A DNA stretch of 64,000 nt from Domibacillus indicus. Its GTDB lineage: Bacteria > Bacillota > Bacilli > Bacillales > Domibacillaceae. Both the position numbers and the translations under genes were made by a program. This document shows positions 45,234-54,883 of this stretch, one piece after another; the first letter of the stretch is position 1; each line of letters begins with the position of its first letter. Where the stretch lies: contig NZ_JAMBOO010000002.1 in NCBI RefSeq assembly GCF_023715895.1, positions 186,001-250,000 of the forward strand, read 5' to 3'. The notes under the pieces are model-generated. The model did not search any database and had not been told where the DNA came from. It was given only the letters and a program-made list of their open reading frames with translations.

Positions 45234-45289
45234 GAAAAAAAGCCGCCGATGCGAATGCTTTTCAGCCTGTTTCGATCAAATTTGGCGGC
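45234..45289 (-). terminator. Terminator-like structure between spoVD and murE
   Basis: GCCGCC (45242-45247) pairs with GGCGGC (45284-45289), with an inner partial stem and a loop, followed by seven T on the minus strand. It would limit sporulation-driven transcription into murE. Confidence 0.6.
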
Positions 45290-45299
45290 ATAGGCTCTT

Positions 45300-47192
45300 T
45301 TATTTTAATAAAACGCGTACTTTGCTTCCTCTCTCTACTTTTACTCCTTGTTTCGGCGATTGGTACACGACCTTATCTCCCGCTCCTTCAGCTACAATTT
45401 CAACATTGATCAGCTGTTCTTTTAATTTCTTTTTTGACAGGCCAATCAAGTTAGGCACTTGAATGAAATCCGGGTCATTCCAGGCTTTTTCTTTTTCGAT
45501 CTGATTCGTTTGTTTTTCAACGTTTAACAGCGGAAGAACATCCTGCATCATTTTCCCGACAATCGGGGCGGCGACTGTACCGCCAAACTGAACCGTGCCT
45601 TTTGGGTTGTCAATAGCCGTGTAAATGACCACCTTCGGATCATTTGCGGGCGCCATTCCGATAAAAGAAACAATATGGTTGTTTTCAAGATAACGGCCGT
45701 CTTTCGCTTTCTGGGCGGTACCCGTTTTCCCTCCAACCCGGTATCCGTCTACGAAAGCGTTTCGTCCGGTTCCTTTGGCTACTACGTTTTCAAGAGCGCG
45801 CCGCACTTCTTTCGATGTTTCTTCACTAATAACCCGGCGTACCTTTTTCGGCTTACGAACCTCTTCCGTTTTGCCTGTCTCCGGGTTTGTCCAGCTCTCG
45901 GCTACATACGGCTCATACAATATGCCGCCGTTTATCGCCGCGGACACTGCTGTCACCTGCTGGATAGGTGTAACGGCTACACCTTGTCCGAAAGCTGCCG
46001 TTGCCGCTTCTACCGGACCGGCCGATTCCTCTGTAAAAAGGATTCCAGTTCCTTCTCCATACAAGTCAATGCCTGTTTTTTCGCCAAATCCAAATTTGCG
46101 AATGTAAGAAAAAAGCTTTTTTTCACCAAGGCGTGAACCGAGCTCTACAAAACCCGGGTTACAAGAATTCTGCACGACTTCAAGGAAAGTCTGATGGCCG
46201 TGCCCTTCCCGCTTCCAGCAGCGCAGCCGCGCACCATCCACTTCCACGTAGCCGGGGTCATTAAAGTGATCCTTATCAAGATCTACTTTCTTTTCTTCTA
46301 AAGCAGCTGCCAGTGTAATGATCTTAAACGTTGATCCCGGCTCAAATGTGCTCCATACAGGAAGATTTCGATTATATACATCTGGATCATATTCGCTAAA
46401 GCGGGCCGGGTCATAAGACGGGCGTGAAGACATCGCCAAAATAGCCCCTGTGTTCGGATCCATTGCGATACTCATAGCCGCATCCGGCTTGTACGTTTTT
46501 TCAGCCTGATCCAGCTCTCTTTCCATTACAGCTTGAATATCCGCATCAATCGTTAAACTTAAATCCATTCCATTTACCGGTTCCTCATAATGATTGGTAA
46601 GCCCCGGCATTTGGTTTCCTTTCGCATCTGTATACATTTGGATCGAACCTGGTTTGCCAGAAAGCTTTTTATCATAATAGGCTTCGATCCCGGCAAGCCC
46701 CTGGTTGTCAGCTCCCGTAAATCCAATAATGTGGGCAAGCCTGTCCTTCATCACATAATCCCGGATCGAGTCTTCCCCAAGCCAGACTCCCTTTAATTGA
46801 AGATCCCTTACCGCCTGCGCGGTTTCAGCGGATAAATGCCTGCCTTTGGAAGAAAGACGTTCAATTGAAGAACGTTTTGTCATTCGTTCATACAAAACCG
46901 ATTCTTTCTCCCCGAGAACGGCGGCCAGCTTCTTGGCCGTTTGTTTCGGGTCGTCAATTTGAGCCGGAATCACATAAACCGTCGGCGCATTTTTATTCCC
47001 CACTAATACTTTTCCATTTCGGTCCAGGATCAGACCGCGCTCCGGCTCAGCAGGGATGCTTCTTCCCCACAGTTCTTCTGCTTTATCTGTCAGCTCACCC
47101 CCATTAACAAGCTGGATATAGCCGGTGCGGATGACCAATGCCGAAAAAGCCAAAAAAGACAAAAGAAGGATCCAAAACATTCGCACCCGCAT
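45300..47192 (-). CDS. spoVD: Sporulation-specific penicillin-binding protein SpoVD
   Basis: Class B PBP (transpeptidase) for spore cortex synthesis, the partner of SpoVE. The 630-aa protein has an N-terminal membrane anchor, a PBP dimerisation domain, transpeptidase motifs STFK (near 285), SCN (near 345) and KTGT (near 490), and a single C-terminal PASTA domain (IQVPNLIGLSKKK onward). ATG at 47192 follows AAAGGAG. It is preceded by a strong terminator and a SigE-like promoter. Confidence 0.94.
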   Translation of the reverse strand: MRVRMFWILLLSFLAFSALVIRTGYIQLVNGGELTDKAEELWGRSIPAEPERGLILDRNGKVLVGNKNAPTVYVIPAQIDDPKQTAKKLAAVLGEKESVLYERMTKRSSIERLSSKGRHLSAETAQAVRDLQLKGVWLGEDSIRDYVMKDRLAHIIGFTGADNQGLAGIEAYYDKKLSGKPGSIQMYTDAKGNQMPGLTNHYEEPVNGMDLSLTIDADIQAVMERELDQAEKTYKPDAAMSIAMDPNTGAILAMSSRPSYDPARFSEYDPDVYNRNLPVWSTFEPGSTFKIITLAAALEEKKVDLDKDHFNDPGYVEVDGARLRCWKREGHGHQTFLEVVQNSCNPGFVELGSRLGEKKLFSYIRKFGFGEKTGIDLYGEGTGILFTEESAGPVEAATAAFGQGVAVTPIQQVTAVSAAINGGILYEPYVAESWTNPETGKTEEVRKPKKVRRVISEETSKEVRRALENVVAKGTGRNAFVDGYRVGGKTGTAQKAKDGRYLENNHIVSFIGMAPANDPKVVIYTAIDNPKGTVQFGGTVAAPIVGKMMQDVLPLLNVEKQTNQIEKEKAWNDPDFIQVPNLIGLSKKKLKEQLINVEIVAEGAGDKVVYQSPKQGVKVERGSKVRVLLK

Positions 47193-47215
47193 TGTCCACA
47201 CTCCTTTTCTTCATG

Positions 47216-47243
47216 ATCATATGCTTCATTTGAGGAAAATTGA
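47216..47243 (-). promoter_or_regulatory. SigE-type promoter candidate upstream of spoVD
   Basis: TCAATTT (47237-47243), 13-nt spacer and CATATGAT (47216-47223) on the minus strand; the -10 matches CATAyAmT at 7 of 8 and the -35 matches at 5 of 7. It lies just after the pbpB terminator, about 17 nt of leader before the spoVD ATG. Confidence 0.6.
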
Positions 47244-47244
47244 C

Positions 47245-47302
47245 AAAAAAAAAAGAGCCGTCCCGGCGATTTAGTGACTGGCACTAAAAAGCGAGACTGC
47301 TC
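47245..47302 (-). terminator. Strong terminator after pbpB
   Basis: Outer stem with GAGC/GCTC and GTC/GAC blocks (one mismatch between), inner stem TTTAGTG/CACTAAA, then ten T on the minus strand. Begins 4 nt past the pbpB stop. Confidence 0.85.
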
Positions 47303-47305
47303 CCT

Positions 47306-49513
47306 TTATCGGGATTGATCCGAGTCTTCATTTGCTTTTTGGTTAGCTTCTTCCGCACTGCCAGGCTCTTCAAGCTTAATAATAAGCTTCTGGCCTTCTT
47401 TTACGGCTTTGTTTGGTTCAATATTTTGAGATACTACATAGCCGGATCCTGAATAGCTTACTTTAAGACCCATACTCTCAGCTACTTTCATCACATCACG
47501 CATGGCCCAGCCTTTCATATTTGGCATCGTCCACTTCTCAGATGTCAGCAGGATGGCTTTCTCTCCCTGCAGCAGCTTTTCGCCGGCCGCTGGTACTTGC
47601 TTTTCAATTTTACTGCCTGTACCGATCACGACCGGATCCATTCCGGCGTCTTCGTACGCCTTACGTGCTTCTGATGTTTTCTTGCCGGTAAAATCTTTTA
47701 ACGTTACCGTTTGAGAAATAATCGTTTTATCCGGCTTGATATTTAAATATTGAAGACTGTTTCGCATAACAGGATTGAAAATCTTTGAAACAGGGACCGA
47801 CCCGGACTCTCCATCCAGCTGCGGCTGCGCAACTGCTACATATACGATGAGCTCCGGATCTTCTTTTGGGGCCATGCCCATAAAAGAAAACAAATAATTG
47901 TTTGATCCTGTTAAATAGCGCCCATCTTCTCCGACAAGCTGCGCGGTTCCTGTTTTCCCTGCCACATCGTATCCTTCAATATGATACGGCTTGCCAGTGC
48001 CATGTTCTGCTGTTACGACTGTTTCTAGAATGTTTAGTGTTTCGGCTGCCGTTTCTTTAGAAATAGGCTCACCAACCACTTCCGGCTTTGTATCGACAAT
48101 TGTTTTTCCGGTCGTGTCATCCACAATTTTATCAATAATATACGGCTTCATCATTTTTCCGCCGTTGGCAATCGCCGTCGCTGCCTGGAGCATCTGCATC
48201 GCATTTACCGTTGATCCTTGACCAAATGCTGTTGTCACTTGTTCAAGCGGGTAATTATACAAAATACTGCCTGCCGCTTCGTTAGGCAGTTCAATACCTG
48301 TTTTACGCCCGAAATGGAAGTCTTCAAGATACTGCCTGAAAACACCCGGCGACATTTGTTCCAGCATATTCGCAATCGCTACATTGGAAGAGCGCTGAAT
48401 GCCTTCTTTATATGTAATATTGCCCCAGCCGGCCCCGCCGTTATGATCTCCAATACTGCCCCCACCTTTTACTTTATATCTTCCTGACTTGTAAAGAGCA
48501 TCGGCTTCAAACGTGCCTTCCTCAATCGCCGCTGCCAGCGTAAAAATTTTCATCGTAGATCCAGGCTCATATGAATATTCAACGAGGTCGTTCATCCAGT
48601 TTACATCAAGCCCTTCCCGCGTGCCCGGATGAAATGTAGGACGCTGGCTCATCGCCAAAATTTTCCCTGTTTTAGCTTCGGCTACAATGGCAAACGCTTT
48701 GGATGGATTGTATTGCGCTTCTACTTCACTTAATGCGTCTTCCATAAACGTCTGGATTTTAGAGTCAATGGTTAAATACATATCATCGCCGTTTTGTGGC
48801 TCAGTGACCATTTCTTGTTTTTCAGGAAGCAGGTAACCCCATAAGTCGCTCGTATAACGGATTTTCCCATTTTTGCCCTGCAAATATTTTTCATAGGATT
48901 TTTCAATGCCCATCTGGCCTTTTGTTTCAAACGTAACATTCCCATTTTTATCTTCTTGTTCAATTTGCTGTGTAAAGCCGATTAAATGAGAAGCAAATTT
49001 TCCATTTGGATAAAACCGTTTCGCCTGTCGGGTAAATGTAATACCGGGCAGCTTTTCGGCTTCAATTTTTCGCTTTACACTGTTTGTCAGCCCGCGCCCT
49101 GCCGTGCCAAACTCTACCTGGAATGCTCCTTCTTTTTTCAAACGCGCCAGTATATCTTCCTCATCCATATCAATATATTTCGCAAGCACCTTTGCTGTTT
49201 TCTCTGGATCTACTACATGATTTGGAGATTCTGGATTCGTTGTTACAGAATCGTCTAAAATCGCTGCCATTGTAAATGAAGTAGTATCTTCTGCGATGAC
49301 TTCTCCATTTGTATCATAAATCGTTCCCCGGCTCGCTTCAAGAACATCCGTGCGCATGTATTTTTCAAGCGCTTCGTTTTTAAGTTTATGTCCGTCCGCT
49401 GTTCCGGTCGCCTGAATGTAAAATACCCGTGAAAATAAGATAAAAAAGAGGAGGGCGAACCCGACGTACAGGATCGCAACTCCTATTTTCCGATTGTTTC
49501 TATTTTCCATCAT
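47306..49513 (-). CDS. pbpB: Division penicillin-binding protein 2B
   Basis: Essential class B transpeptidase of the divisome, the FtsI counterpart. The 735-aa protein has an N-terminal membrane helix (about 10-28), a dimerisation domain, the catalytic motifs STMK (near 309), SSN and KTGT, and two C-terminal PASTA repeats ending in a Glu-rich tail. It overlaps ftsL by 4 nt (ATGA). Vegetative counterpart of the neighbouring spoVD; the two likely arose by duplication. Confidence 0.96.
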   Translation of the reverse strand: MMENRNNRKIGVAILYVGFALLFFILFSRVFYIQATGTADGHKLKNEALEKYMRTDVLEASRGTIYDTNGEVIAEDTTSFTMAAILDDSVTTNPESPNHVVDPEKTAKVLAKYIDMDEEDILARLKKEGAFQVEFGTAGRGLTNSVKRKIEAEKLPGITFTRQAKRFYPNGKFASHLIGFTQQIEQEDKNGNVTFETKGQMGIEKSYEKYLQGKNGKIRYTSDLWGYLLPEKQEMVTEPQNGDDMYLTIDSKIQTFMEDALSEVEAQYNPSKAFAIVAEAKTGKILAMSQRPTFHPGTREGLDVNWMNDLVEYSYEPGSTMKIFTLAAAIEEGTFEADALYKSGRYKVKGGGSIGDHNGGAGWGNITYKEGIQRSSNVAIANMLEQMSPGVFRQYLEDFHFGRKTGIELPNEAAGSILYNYPLEQVTTAFGQGSTVNAMQMLQAATAIANGGKMMKPYIIDKIVDDTTGKTIVDTKPEVVGEPISKETAAETLNILETVVTAEHGTGKPYHIEGYDVAGKTGTAQLVGEDGRYLTGSNNYLFSFMGMAPKEDPELIVYVAVAQPQLDGESGSVPVSKIFNPVMRNSLQYLNIKPDKTIISQTVTLKDFTGKKTSEARKAYEDAGMDPVVIGTGSKIEKQVPAAGEKLLQGEKAILLTSEKWTMPNMKGWAMRDVMKVAESMGLKVSYSGSGYVVSQNIEPNKAVKEGQKLIIKLEEPGSAEEANQKANEDSDQSR

Positions 49514-49857
49514 TTCGGCTCAACAACCTTAATGTTTTTGCTTAAATCCAGCCCCATCGCTTTAGCACGTTCCCAAATTTTTTCATACGTGCTTTCTTCG
49601 CTGATTTGGACCTCAAGATCATGATTCACTTTTTCCTGCTCCTGGATTTTCGCTTCTACATCTTGAATTTGTTTGTTTGTTTCATAGATCGCTGCCTGTG
49701 TAGAGATAAGCTTTGCACTCATAAAGCAAACTGTTAATACAAAAACAAGAAACAGCACCTTTTCTCCAGGAGTAAAAAATGACCTGCTGATCTTCCGCTG
49801 TTTAACAGAAGCCTTTTTAGGCTGTTCGACAATCGGCTTTCTCGCTGTGTTGTTCAT
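49510..49857 (-). CDS. ftsL: Cell division protein FtsL
   Basis: Short-lived bitopic septal protein that pairs with DivIC and DivIB. The 115-aa protein has a basic N-terminus (KKASVKQRKIS), a membrane helix at about 33-52 and an extracytoplasmic leucine-zipper coiled coil (about 53-95). Size and place between rsmH and pbpB are diagnostic, as sequence identity in this family is low. Confidence 0.93.
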   Translation of the reverse strand: MNNTARKPIVEQPKKASVKQRKISRSFFTPGEKVLFLVFVLTVCFMSAKLISTQAAIYETNKQIQDVEAKIQEQEKVNHDLEVQISEESTYEKIWERAKAMGLDLSKNIKVVEPK

Positions 49858-49869
49858 TTCGATCCCCCC

Positions 49870-50817
49870 CTAATTGGTTTGTTTTCTTTTTTCTGCAATA
49901 CGCAGTTTGGCTGAACGTGCCCGATTGTTTTCTGTCAGCTCTTTTTCAGTCGGGATAATCGGTTTTCTTGTTACCAGCTTTAAAACAGGTTCATATTCTT
50001 CCGGGATTACAGGTAAGCCGGGCGGCAGCTCCGGCCCTGCAGACGCTTCCTTGAAAACCGTTTTGCAAATACGGTCTTCAAGCGAGTGGAAGGTGATGAC
50101 ACTAATACGCCCATCGACATTCAATAAATCGATCGCATCGTGAAGTGACCGTTCAAACACACCCAGTTCATCATTTACCGCAATTCGAATAGCCTGGAAA
50201 ATACGTTTGGCCGGATGGCCGCCTTTTCTTCTTGCCGGGGCCGGAATTCCTTCTTTGATCAGTTCCGTCAGCTGGCCTGTCGTTTCAATCGGCTGAACTT
50301 CCCGCGCAGCTTCAATTTTCCGGGCAATCTGCTTGGAAAACTTTTCTTCTCCATATCTGAAGAAAATGCGGACAAGCTCTTCAAAAGACCATTCATTCAC
50401 AACGTGATAAGCGGTCAGTGCAGCGCTTTTGTCCATTCTCATATCAAGAGGTGCATCATGATGATAGCTGAAACCGCGCTCCGGTGTGTCAAGCTGAGGT
50501 GATGAAACACCCAAGTCGTACAAAATGCCGTCGATTCCCGTAACATTTCGTTTGTGAAGCTCTTCCTTCACATGTTCAAAGTTGCTTTTTATAAATTCAA
50601 CACGCTCAAGAAACGGAGCAAGCCGTTTTTTCGCATGTTCAATCGCGGTTTCATCTTGATCAAATGCATATAGTTTTCCGTTTGGCCCAAGCTTTGACAG
50701 CAAATATTCACTGTGTCCGGCTCCGCCGAGTGTACAATCTACATAAATTCCGTCCGGGCGGATATTCAGCCCGTCGACTGTTTCATGAAGTAGGACAGTC
50801 GTATGATTAAATTCCAT
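49870..50817 (-). CDS. rsmH: 16S rRNA (C1402-N4) methyltransferase RsmH (MraW)
   Basis: SAM-dependent N4-methylation of C1402 in the decoding centre. The 315-aa protein has [14 protein letters not shown] near 28-41, the [12 protein letters not shown] motif near 104 and [12 protein letters not shown] near 235. Standard length, 22 nt downstream of mraZ. Confidence 0.96.
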   Translation of the reverse strand: MEFNHTTVLLHETVDGLNIRPDGIYVDCTLGGAGHSEYLLSKLGPNGKLYAFDQDETAIEHAKKRLAPFLERVEFIKSNFEHVKEELHKRNVTGIDGILYDLGVSSPQLDTPERGFSYHHDAPLDMRMDKSAALTAYHVVNEWSFEELVRIFFRYGEEKFSKQIARKIEAAREVQPIETTGQLTELIKEGIPAPARRKGGHPAKRIFQAIRIAVNDELGVFERSLHDAIDLLNVDGRISVITFHSLEDRICKTVFKEASAGPELPPGLPVIPEEYEPVLKLVTRKPIIPTEKELTENNRARSAKLRIAEKRKQTN

Positions 50818-50839
50818 TTTCTTATCAGTCCAATCAGCA

Positions 50840-51271
50840 TTATAAATCGAAATCAGTTAAATTTTCCGCTATGTCTGCGAATGAATCCGCCGATGCTTCC
50901 ACATACTCATCCCATGCTGCGGCACACCAGATTTCCATCCGGTTTGACACTCCAACAATCACACATTCTTTTTGAAGTGAGGCATATTGCAGAAGCGGGG
51001 CGGGGATATTGATTCTGCCCTGCCGGTCAAGGGTACAGTCGTTTGCTCCCGAAAAGAAAAAACGGGCGAACGCACGTGAATCCTTCCTTGTTAACGGCAA
51101 AGCGGCGAGTTTTTTCTCGAGTACTTTCCACTCGTCCAGGGGATATAAAAACAAGCACTTGTCCAATCCGCGTGTGACCACAAAAGTTTGGCCGGCTTCA
51201 CCGCGGAATTTTGCGGGGATAATCAATCTGCCTTTTTCATCGACTGAATGACGGTATTCACCCATGAACAT
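50840..51271 (-). CDS. mraZ: Transcriptional regulator MraZ
   Basis: Ring-shaped DNA-binding protein built of two SpoVT/AbrB-like domains, regulator of the dcw cluster in several bacteria. The 143-aa protein has the two MraZ halves with [13 protein letters not shown] (about 11-23) and [12 protein letters not shown] (near 83-94). A set of GTGG repeats upstream is a likely autoregulatory operator. First gene of the dcw cluster; the ATG has a GGGGAA site. Confidence 0.96.
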   Translation of the reverse strand: MFMGEYRHSVDEKGRLIIPAKFRGEAGQTFVVTRGLDKCLFLYPLDEWKVLEKKLAALPLTRKDSRAFARFFFSGANDCTLDRQGRINIPAPLLQYASLQKECVIVGVSNRMEIWCAAAWDEYVEASADSFADIAENLTDFDL

Positions 51272-51280
51272 AATGCTTCC

Positions 51281-51325
51281 CCACTTTCTACACTAACTTT
51301 ACCACATCCCCCCACTTTGCACCAC
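51281..51325 (-). promoter_or_regulatory. Candidate MraZ operator: GTGG direct repeats
   Basis: On the minus strand GTGG occurs at 51322-51325, 51312-51315 and 51302-51305, exactly 10 bp apart, and again at 51281-51284, about two turns further. MraZ proteins bind direct GTG-type repeats spaced one helical turn apart upstream of their own gene. A TAAAGT -10-like box lies among the repeats. Confidence 0.65.
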
Positions 51326-51362
51326 CAATTTCATGTTGCAGATCTTTTCATTTCGTTTACAC

Positions 51363-51388
51363 AAAAAAGCCTGCCCTAAGAGCAGACT
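51363..51388 (-). terminator. Terminator after bshC
   Basis: A 7-bp stem (51368-51374 with 51382-51388, one G-U pair) and six T on the minus strand, 6 nt past the bshC stop; it separates bshC from mraZ. Confidence 0.85.
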
Positions 51389-51394
51389 TTTCAT

Positions 51395-53011
51395 TTATAC
51401 ATATAGAAGATAATGGCCGCCATCGTGTTTATATGGCTGATTCAACAAGTCATCAATAAAAGAAGGACCGTACACATTTAAAAATGGATATACATTCCAA
51501 ACTCTTTCCTGCAGTCCATCCGGGCGCAGAGCGACTTGTACACGGTCGAACCGGCGTAAAGCCGCATCGTGTGTCTGCTTCAAAACAGCGTCGCTTTTTT
51601 GAAGCAGCAGCTCAATTTGCCGTTCATGATACTGCTTGTTTTTTTCAACAATCGGTGCAAGGCCATTATGAAGCTCGGCCGCACGCGCTTCAATTTTCTC
51701 ATAGCTCGCCATCAAATCCTGCTTCATATGGGCAACAAGCTCATCAAGGTGGTGATCACGAATAGAGTCCATATAAGCAGATTTTTCATTTTGCACGCCT
51801 TGCTGCACCGCCGTTTCAATCGGTGTCCCAATCTCTGAAACAATCTCCGCCACTGTCCGGTCTACAATCGTAATATTTAATCTTGGCATAATAAGCGGCA
51901 TCGTAAGCCCGATATATTCAAAAGCTCCTTTTAACTCCGCCCAATAAGCAATCTCGCCTGGACCGGCGATAAAAGCAAGTGTAGGAAACAGCCATTCCTG
52001 CATAAGCGGCCGCGTCACAACGTTGTTACTAAAGGATTCCGGCGACGTTTCCAGAAGCTGCAGTAAATCACCTTCTGTGTACGACCTCCCGCTTTTGCTG
52101 ATAAACAGCGCGCCTTCCCTTTCAAGCAGGTGGCGCTCTTCTTCTTCAATCAGGAATAGATTCGCCGGCTGGCCGCTCATTTCAATTGCGGGCGTAAAGC
52201 CGGCTTGTTCAAGATCCTGCTGCGTGGAGTGCACCGCTTCCGCAATCGGGCCGCTTTCCACAATCAGTCTCTTGAAAAACGGCGCTTCAAGCTTTCGAAG
52301 CTCCGGGTCTGCCGCATCAATCAGCAGCAGGCCGTGCTTGGCAAAAAAGGAGCCGGTTAAAAAAGCAAAAAAATCGGTAAATGTGCGGCTTGCCTTCACC
52401 GCTTTTTTCACATCATGAAGAAGCTGATTCGTATAGTGTGTTTCTTTTAAACAAGCAAAAACAGAGGCCACCCAGCCGAGCATTTGCTCCTGATCGTAGA
52501 CCGTGCTTGATGCGGCCTGTTTTTTCACAAACCGCTCTGGGTATCCTATTTTTTGCATACTCCCGTTTTTTTCTACAAACACATGGTTGATTTCCAGCAG
52601 ATCATGATCCTCGCCGGCAATCCAAAAAACGGGGACAACCGGAATACCCAGCTGCTCTTCCTGCTCTCTCGCCAGGTGCAGAATCGAAATGATTTTATGT
52701 ATAGAATAAAGCGGACCTGTTAAAAGTCCAGCCTGCTGGCCGCCGATCACGACAACCGATTCAGGGTCTTCAAGCTTCTGAAGAGAGTGCTCTGTTTGCA
52801 CTGTCACATGATGCGGCGCCATATAATTCCGAATGATGCCAGCCAGCTCTTTTCGCTTAAACATTCGTGTCCGCACCTCTTCTGACCGCTGCTGAAAAGA
52901 CTGCTGCGAAAATGGATCGTAGTCAAAAAAGCCGCCTGCCTGCTTTGAGCCGCTTATATATTCCCTGGCAAAGGGGGTCAAAGCGGGAACAGAAATGCGT
53001 TTTTGTTCCAT
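51395..53011 (-). CDS. bshC: Bacillithiol synthase BshC (cysteine-adding enzyme)
   Basis: Adds cysteine to glucosamine-malate in the last step of bacillithiol synthesis. The 538-aa protein has a Rossmann-like core with VVIGGQQAGLLTGPLYS (near 85-101), HDLLEINHVF near 139, and a long coiled coil toward the C-terminus. An earlier in-frame start would add 28 residues; ATG at 53011 gives the normal length and has AGGAAG upstream. Confidence 0.93.
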   Translation of the reverse strand: MEQKRISVPALTPFAREYISGSKQAGGFFDYDPFSQQSFQQRSEEVRTRMFKRKELAGIIRNYMAPHHVTVQTEHSLQKLEDPESVVVIGGQQAGLLTGPLYSIHKIISILHLAREQEEQLGIPVVPVFWIAGEDHDLLEINHVFVEKNGSMQKIGYPERFVKKQAASSTVYDQEQMLGWVASVFACLKETHYTNQLLHDVKKAVKASRTFTDFFAFLTGSFFAKHGLLLIDAADPELRKLEAPFFKRLIVESGPIAEAVHSTQQDLEQAGFTPAIEMSGQPANLFLIEEEERHLLEREGALFISKSGRSYTEGDLLQLLETSPESFSNNVVTRPLMQEWLFPTLAFIAGPGEIAYWAELKGAFEYIGLTMPLIMPRLNITIVDRTVAEIVSEIGTPIETAVQQGVQNEKSAYMDSIRDHHLDELVAHMKQDLMASYEKIEARAAELHNGLAPIVEKNKQYHERQIELLLQKSDAVLKQTHDAALRRFDRVQVALRPDGLQERVWNVYPFLNVYGPSFIDDLLNQPYKHDGGHYLLYV

Positions 53012-53113
53012 GGATGTACTTCCTTTCTTTCGGACAAATTTTCTTGTTCGAGTATACCACCTGTCGGATTGAAAGGGAAAACAATGTGCCTGCACAGCTC
53101 CAATTCTTTTTCC

Positions 53114-53986
53114 TTATCTGCCCAATTCGGCTTCTTTTCCTTTTATAAGATGGTATAAGAGCGAAAAAGCGGGGGTCTCAACGCCCCTTTGTGCTGCTTC
53201 TTCCAAAAGAGCTCCTACGATTGCGTCTAATTCCGTTTTCCGCCCTGCTTTTATGTCTCGAAGCATTGAGGATTCATTGGCGGCTGTCTGACGGCACACA
53301 TCGAAAACAGACTGTGTAACGGATTCCTTCGTTTTAAAAGGAAAAACGGCCGCAATTTCTGCACATAAATTTTCTGCCGCTGCAGCGTATTCGCTGTTTT
53401 CAGCCAACTCTCCGTTTTTCGCATGTAAAAGGGCAGTTAACGGATTAATCACTGCATTTGCGGCCATTTTATCAACCAGCATCTCGTATGCACTTTCTGC
53501 CCATTGAAAAGAAAAAACAGGTGTTTCCAGTTCTCGGACAATCGCTTCCTCTCCCCCTTTAACACAGGCTATTTTCGTTTGGCCGCGCCCGTTCACCTGC
53601 ACCGTACGCTCGTCTATTTTGGCTGCCCCATGCGTCACAGAGCCGGCATAAATATTTGAAAAAGGAAGCTGCTGAATCAGCTTAAGATGGCTTAAACCAT
53701 TTTGGATAAACAGCAAAGATGATACTTTTGGAAGGTGCTGAAGGATTCCCGGCAAATGGTACTGCTTCACCGCTGCAACGATTAAATCCGTTTCCGGAGG
53801 CGCAGCAGCGGCTGTTTGAACCGGATAAATATGTGACTGCCCCTGCTCAATGACATGAATGCCTTCCTTTTCAAGGCGTTTCCGTTGTACGTTTGTTCTC
53901 GTTTGAATAGTTATGCGGTGGCGGCTGCTCCACTCTGCAGCAAAAAACAGCCCAAGGGCACCTGCTCCAATAATATGAATGTTCAT
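53114..53986 (-). CDS. panE: 2-dehydropantoate 2-reductase
   Basis: NADPH-dependent ketopantoate reductase of pantothenate synthesis. The 290-aa protein has the N-terminal Rossmann GAGALGLFFA at 7-16, a KxxxN active-site segment (VDKMAANAVINPLTALL, about 166-182) and the C-terminal Glu/Ser helix region (SSMLRDIKAGRKTELDAI). The gene corresponds in place to B. subtilis ylbQ. Divergent from ylbP across a short A/T-rich gap. Confidence 0.9.
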   Translation of the reverse strand: MNIHIIGAGALGLFFAAEWSSRHRITIQTRTNVQRKRLEKEGIHVIEQGQSHIYPVQTAAAAPPETDLIVAAVKQYHLPGILQHLPKVSSLLFIQNGLSHLKLIQQLPFSNIYAGSVTHGAAKIDERTVQVNGRGQTKIACVKGGEEAIVRELETPVFSFQWAESAYEMLVDKMAANAVINPLTALLHAKNGELAENSEYAAAAENLCAEIAAVFPFKTKESVTQSVFDVCRQTAANESSMLRDIKAGRKTELDAIVGALLEEAAQRGVETPAFSLLYHLIKGKEAELGR

Positions 53987-54095
53987 GTATCTCTCCCAGT
54001 TTGTAAGCGATAACAGGATCGCTACTTTTTTTATTTACTTTATTATATAATAAAGGAGACAAATCAAGAGAGAGTTTGCAAAGGAGATTGAGGAA

Positions 54096-54551
54096 ATGGG
54101 CTTAGCAGTTGAGAATCTGAAAATGAATTTCAAAACGATGGAAGAGTTTAAATCCTTCAAAGAATATGGACTTGAAGAACTTTCGATGATCGAAGAATTA
54201 CAAACTTCCATGGTGGAAGACAATACCGATTCGCCTTTTTACGGCATTTATTACGGGGACCGGCTTGCTGCCCGTATGTGCCTGTACATCCGGCGGGATG
54301 CGTTAAATCTTGTACCCGGAAACGATCAGTATGTGGAAATATGGAAACTTGAAGTGCTGCCGGCTTTTCAAAAAAAAGGACTTGGGGCATTGCTTGTCCA
54401 GTTTGCCAAGTCGTTTGAACTCCCTATCATGACAAAGCCACGCGTAAAGTCACAGTCTTTTTGGGAGAAAGTAGATTTTAAGCCGGTATCCGAAAACAGC
54501 ACACGCCTTATTTGGCTTCCTGAAAAGAAAAACGCTCAGAAAACAAGCTGA
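54096..54551 (+). CDS. ylbP: GNAT acetyltransferase YlbP
   Basis: Putative N-acetyltransferase. The 151-aa protein has the acetyl-CoA loop in EVLPAFQKKGLGALLV (about 88-103) and a long Glu-rich N-terminal helix region. ATG at 54096 follows AAGGAG. Size and location opposite panE and rpmF match YlbP of B. subtilis; substrate unknown. Confidence 0.85.
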   Translation: MGLAVENLKMNFKTMEEFKSFKEYGLEELSMIEELQTSMVEDNTDSPFYGIYYGDRLAARMCLYIRRDALNLVPGNDQYVEIWKLEVLPAFQKKGLGALLVQFAKSFELPIMTKPRVKSQSFWEKVDFKPVSENSTRLIWLPEKKNAQKTS

Positions 54552-54593
54552 ACTCACGCACAATCTGTTCTCTTTTACCCATACTCTAATGAC

Positions 54594-54630
54594 AAAAAAA
54601 GCGAAGAGCCATGGCCTCTTCGCTTTTTTT
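54594..54630. terminator. Bidirectional terminator between ylbP and rpmF
   Basis: An 8-bp stem GCGAAGAG/CTCTTCGC with A7 before and T7 after, between convergent ylbP and rpmF; it can serve both strands. Confidence 0.9.
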
Positions 54631-54647
54631 GAAAGATGTAAAAGATG

Positions 54648-54821
54648 TTATTTGCTAACAACTTCTTTACCTTTATATGTTCCGCACTCTTTGCATACGC
54701 GGTGCGCAAGTTTCATCTCACCGCAGTTCGGGCAAGCTACCATACCTGGCACTTGAAGTTTGAAGTGCGTACGGCGTTTGTTTTTGCGTGTAGTAGAAGT
54801 TCTTCTAAAAGGTACTGCCAT
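54648..54821 (-). CDS. rpmF: 50S ribosomal protein L32
   Basis: The 57-aa ribosomal protein starts [10 protein letters not shown] with a basic region at 7-20, and contains two CxxC pairs (C30, C33, C43, C46), so this is the zinc-binding form. AGGAGG-type site before ATG at 54821. Downstream of yceD in the conserved yceD-rpmF operon. Confidence 0.97.
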   Translation of the reverse strand: MAVPFRRTSTTRKNKRRTHFKLQVPGMVACPNCGEMKLAHRVCKECGTYKGKEVVSK

Positions 54822-54883
54822 GTGATATACACCTCCTTAACGGAATAAAAACTATATGAAGCCAGAATAGCTGTACTTCTCAA

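Noticed and set aside
54005-54035. Hairpin followed by T-run on the plus strand between panE and ylbP
   Set aside because: No plus-strand gene precedes it; the stem has a bulge, and the region more likely holds the divergent promoters.
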